NCBI GenBank assembly: GCA_025963615.1
Contig: JAOQAL010000048.1
Span: 1-8,531 of the forward strand
Length of the DNA stretch: 8,531 nt
Reading direction: 5' to 3'
Source of the DNA: Chitinophagaceae bacterium
GTDB lineage: Bacteria; Bacteroidota; Bacteroidia; Chitinophagales; Chitinophagaceae
How positions within the stretch are numbered: position 1 is the stretch's first letter; each line of letters opens with the position of its first letter. Shown in pieces: positions 6,594 to 8,531 of this stretch. The notes below the pieces were generated by a model that was not told the DNA's origin, did no database searches, and saw only the letters and a program-made list of their open reading frames with translations. The position numbers and the translations under genes were made by a program.

Positions 6594-7595
6594 TTACGCT
6601 CCGGCATAAATTAATACAGTCAATCCCGCAATGAAAAAGACAAACATCGCTGCGATCAGACCGTTAGTTCCTCCCGGAGCATTTTTGAATTCCTTCCATA
6701 TAAATACGCCCCATAGGGCCGCGATCAAGGTGGCCCCTTGACCTAACCCGTATGATATAGCAGGACCTGCTTTGCCAGCCGCAATCAAATTGAATGAATT
6801 ACCCAAACCCCAGATCAGTCCACCCAACAACCCTACCATATGTGTTCCAAACTTTCCCTTGAAATATTCACGGTAGCTGGTGGGCAATCCCTGGAAAGGT
6901 TTTTTCATCAACAGGGTATTGAAAATAAAATTGCTGATAAAGATGCCAACAGAAAAAATAAATACCGCGGTATAGGGTGTCATTTTACCCGGAGCGGGAT
7001 TTTCAAAATTTTCAATATCCATAGACGCTGCAATAAAGCGGTAGAAGAATGACATCAATAGCCCCGCTGCCAACGAGATTACAATTCCCCTGGTGGAAAC
7101 TTTTTGCTTGCCGGCATTTGCTTTTTTATAAGCCGTGGCATTGATTATTATTGCAATCGCAATTAACGCAACTCCGGTAAACAATAAGGTCGGGTTGCCT
7201 ATTTCGGCTCCAAAATAATTAACCAGCGTACCTAACACCAATGCCAGGCCGATACCAATGGGGAAGGCAACGGCCATACCGGCGATGGCAATAGCTGCGG
7301 AAAATAAAATGTTTGCCGCATTAAATAGTACGCCGCCTAACAACGCACTGCCAATATTGGCTGAATCAGCCTGGCGCAGATCAATTAAAAAGCTCCTGCC
7401 TTTTTCGCCCGTGCTTCCCAGGGTGAACGCCGCAATAATGGAAAAAAGTAAAATGCCAATTACATAGTCCCAGTAAAATAATTCGAAACGCCAGGTCTTG
7501 CCGGCAAGTTTTTGTGTATTGGCCCAGGAGCCCCAGCAAAGCATGGTAATGACGCAAAATAGTACCGCGGTAGTATAGTCTTCTACAATGAACAT
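6594..7595 (-). CDS. Ten-helix DMT-superfamily transporter (GRP sugar / ureide-permease-like)
   Basis: A 333-residue inner-membrane protein with about ten predicted transmembrane helices in two five-helix halves, e.g. ~7-25, 40-60, 82-103, 106-127, 136-153, 168-190, 208-228, 253-272, 280-300 and 311-331. Diagnostic segments are LCWGSWANTQKL in helix 1, FELFYWDYVIG before helix 2 and the second-half WGLGNSFNLIAAGKAGPAIS. These place it in the drug/metabolite transporter superfamily, in the branch that holds bacterial glucose/ribose porters (GRP) and plant ureide permeases. Automatic annotation often labels such proteins multidrug transporters, which this context does not support. Known relatives carry sugars such as glucose or ribose, or allantoin and nucleobases. 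Next to a nucleoside hydrolase, uptake of ribose, base or riboside is the likely job. ATG at 7595 gives the usual MFIVE N-terminus. Confidence 0.88.
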   Translation of the reverse strand: MFIVEDYTTAVLFCVITMLCWGSWANTQKLAGKTWRFELFYWDYVIGILLFSIIAAFTLGSTGEKGRSFLIDLRQADSANIGSALLGGVLFNAANILFSAAIAIAGMAVAFPIGIGLALVLGTLVNYFGAEIGNPTLLFTGVALIAIAIIINATAYKKANAGKQKVSTRGIVISLAAGLLMSFFYRFIAASMDIENFENPAPGKMTPYTAVFIFSVGIFISNFIFNTLLMKKPFQGLPTSYREYFKGKFGTHMVGLLGGLIWGLGNSFNLIAAGKAGPAISYGLGQGATLIAALWGVFIWKEFKNAPGGTNGLIAAMFVFFIAGLTVLIYAGA

Positions 7596-7650
7596 ATATC
7601 AATCGTTTTAGTTTGACTCATACTCAACCCGATTAAAACAAACATTTCTT

Positions 7651-8531
7651 CTAGTTTGCAATTATCCTGTTCGCCATTATTCCGTTCACCGGTTTATCAG
7701 AATATATAACAGCCTCAGACACCCTGAATTCATTTTCACGGGATGCATTCAGAATTTTCAGTCTTACAAAATGTTTACCTTTTGGCAAATCATATTTCCA
7801 GCATAACTCATACCGTCGGGTAGTATAACTGGCTGGCAATGGCAGGTTTTCCACCAGTTTATTATCGACATACAATTCAGTATGAAAGACAAATTTTGAT
7901 TCGCTTCCCCATTGGGCTGTTTCGCCCTTTAAGACAAAGCCGGTTCCTTCAAAATCAAAACTGATTTCATTCCCGGCATCCGGCGATTTGACCGGAATTT
8001 TCAGTACCGGATATATGCCAGTAAAACTTTGTTCAAATTTTACTGTCTGCGGCGATTGCATTTTAATTATTATGTTATCCCCTGAAATTTTTCCGCCCTG
8101 GCGCTCTATATTCTGCAAGGCATGTTTCAGTCCCGTTTCGTATACTTTGTTCAGCGACATCGTGGTATATTTAAAATCGATATCCTCGGCTTCTTTCAAC
8201 CCCATTTTCCAGTAAGCAGGTATTTTATTATAGCCCAACACCGTTCCCAGTATTCCGCCGGCGGTGGAAGGATTGCAATCTGCATCCTGCCCGCAACGGG
8301 TAGTTATTTCAAGTGTTTTTGTAAAATCGCTGCTGCCATATAATAAACCGATCACTACGTACGCTGCATTTACATTGGCATCAATATTAAACGGCGCGAA
8401 TACCCCCTCCGGGCAACCAATGTCGTTCGCCCATTTTTTCTGAACTTCCAGCCATGTCTGTTTCCAATCTGTTGGATATTTTTTATACCAGGCTATCACA
8501 TCATTTATACACTGATAAAATTTACTTTTCG
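7651..8531 (-). CDS. ADP-ribosylglycohydrolase-family protein with C-terminal beta domain, 5' part missing
   Basis: The frame is open from the window edge to TAG at 7651-7653, giving the C-terminal 292 residues. A GTG at 8499 is not the start, because coding continues upstream of it. Visible residues ~1-140 are the C-terminal half of an all-helical ADP-ribosylglycohydrolase fold, with FNIDANVNAAYVVIGLLYG and then CGQDADCNPSTAGGILG, which carries the metal-binding Asp-x-Asp (D82/D84 of the fragment) of this Mg-dependent family. Characterised relatives cleave ADP-ribosyl-arginine or O-acetyl-ADP-ribose, but many bacterial members are untested. Residues ~150-292 are a separate, beta-rich segment (SFDFEGTGFVLKGE..., ELYVDNKLVENLPLP, KGKHFVRLKIL) resembling jelly-roll modules of secreted hydrolases. 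A secreted location is therefore possible, but the N-terminus lies outside. It is the promoter-proximal visible gene of the operon, 55 nt ahead of the transporter. Confidence 0.92.
   Translation of the reverse strand, partial: KSKFYQCINDVIAWYKKYPTDWKQTWLEVQKKWANDIGCPEGVFAPFNIDANVNAAYVVIGLLYGSSDFTKTLEITTRCGQDADCNPSTAGGILGTVLGYNKIPAYWKMGLKEAEDIDFKYTTMSLNKVYETGLKHALQNIERQGGKISGDNIIIKMQSPQTVKFEQSFTGIYPVLKIPVKSPDAGNEISFDFEGTGFVLKGETAQWGSESKFVFHTELYVDNKLVENLPLPASYTTRRYELCWKYDLPKGKHFVRLKILNASRENEFRVSEAVIYSDKPVNGIMANRIIAN

Noticed and set aside
7596..7650. 20-codon frame (MFVLIGLSMSQTKTIDICSL) in the gap before the transporter
   Set aside because: Short, overlaps the transporter start, and has no family resemblance or ribosome-binding context.
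8497..8499. GTG as the start of the ADP-ribosylglycohydrolase-family gene
   Set aside because: The frame stays open upstream to the window edge, and the fragment lacks the N-terminal half of the catalytic domain, so the true start lies outside.

Overview
The window looks like a Bacteroidota chromosome, most likely in or near the Chitinophagaceae. The reasons are the protein flavour (secreted sugar esterase, secreted nucleoside hydrolase, ADP-ribosylglycohydrolase-family protein, Bacteroidota-type ABC exporter), the lack of clear Shine-Dalgarno sites at most starts, and the TAnnTTTG-type -7 element ahead of the tRNA and the exporter. The taxon is inferred from sequence style only; no search was run.

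Left part (1-1272, minus strand): the N-terminal ~424 residues of an MsbA-like ABC exporter half-transporter, cut by the window edge just after its Walker A motif and starting with TTG. Middle (1273-2531): AT-rich, gene-poor DNA. It holds a compact tRNA-Ser(UGA) unit with its own promoter and a strong intrinsic terminator, followed by a stretch that looks like a decayed lipoprotein gene in three frames. Next is a GntR-headed regulator with a LacI-type ligand-binding domain (2532-3551, plus strand).

Right part (3611-8531, minus strand): a tightly spaced four-gene run that converges on the regulator. In transcription order it holds an ADP-ribosylglycohydrolase-family protein (5' end outside the window), a 10-TM DMT/GRP or ureide-permease-like transporter, a large secreted SGNH sialate-O-acetylesterase-type enzyme, and a secreted nucleoside hydrolase. 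Gaps are 55, 58 and 0 nt, with the esterase stop codon directly abutting the nucleoside hydrolase start.

The run reads as a salvage or catabolic locus for ribosylated compounds. Two of the enzymes belong to families that cut N- or O-ribosyl bonds, one to a family that removes O-acetyl groups, and the transporter belongs to a family carrying sugars or nitrogen-rich heterocycles. The ligand-binding GntR/LacI hybrid next door is a plausible switch. The substrate cannot be read from the sequence; (acetylated) ribosides or ADP-ribose-type conjugates are the working hypothesis.
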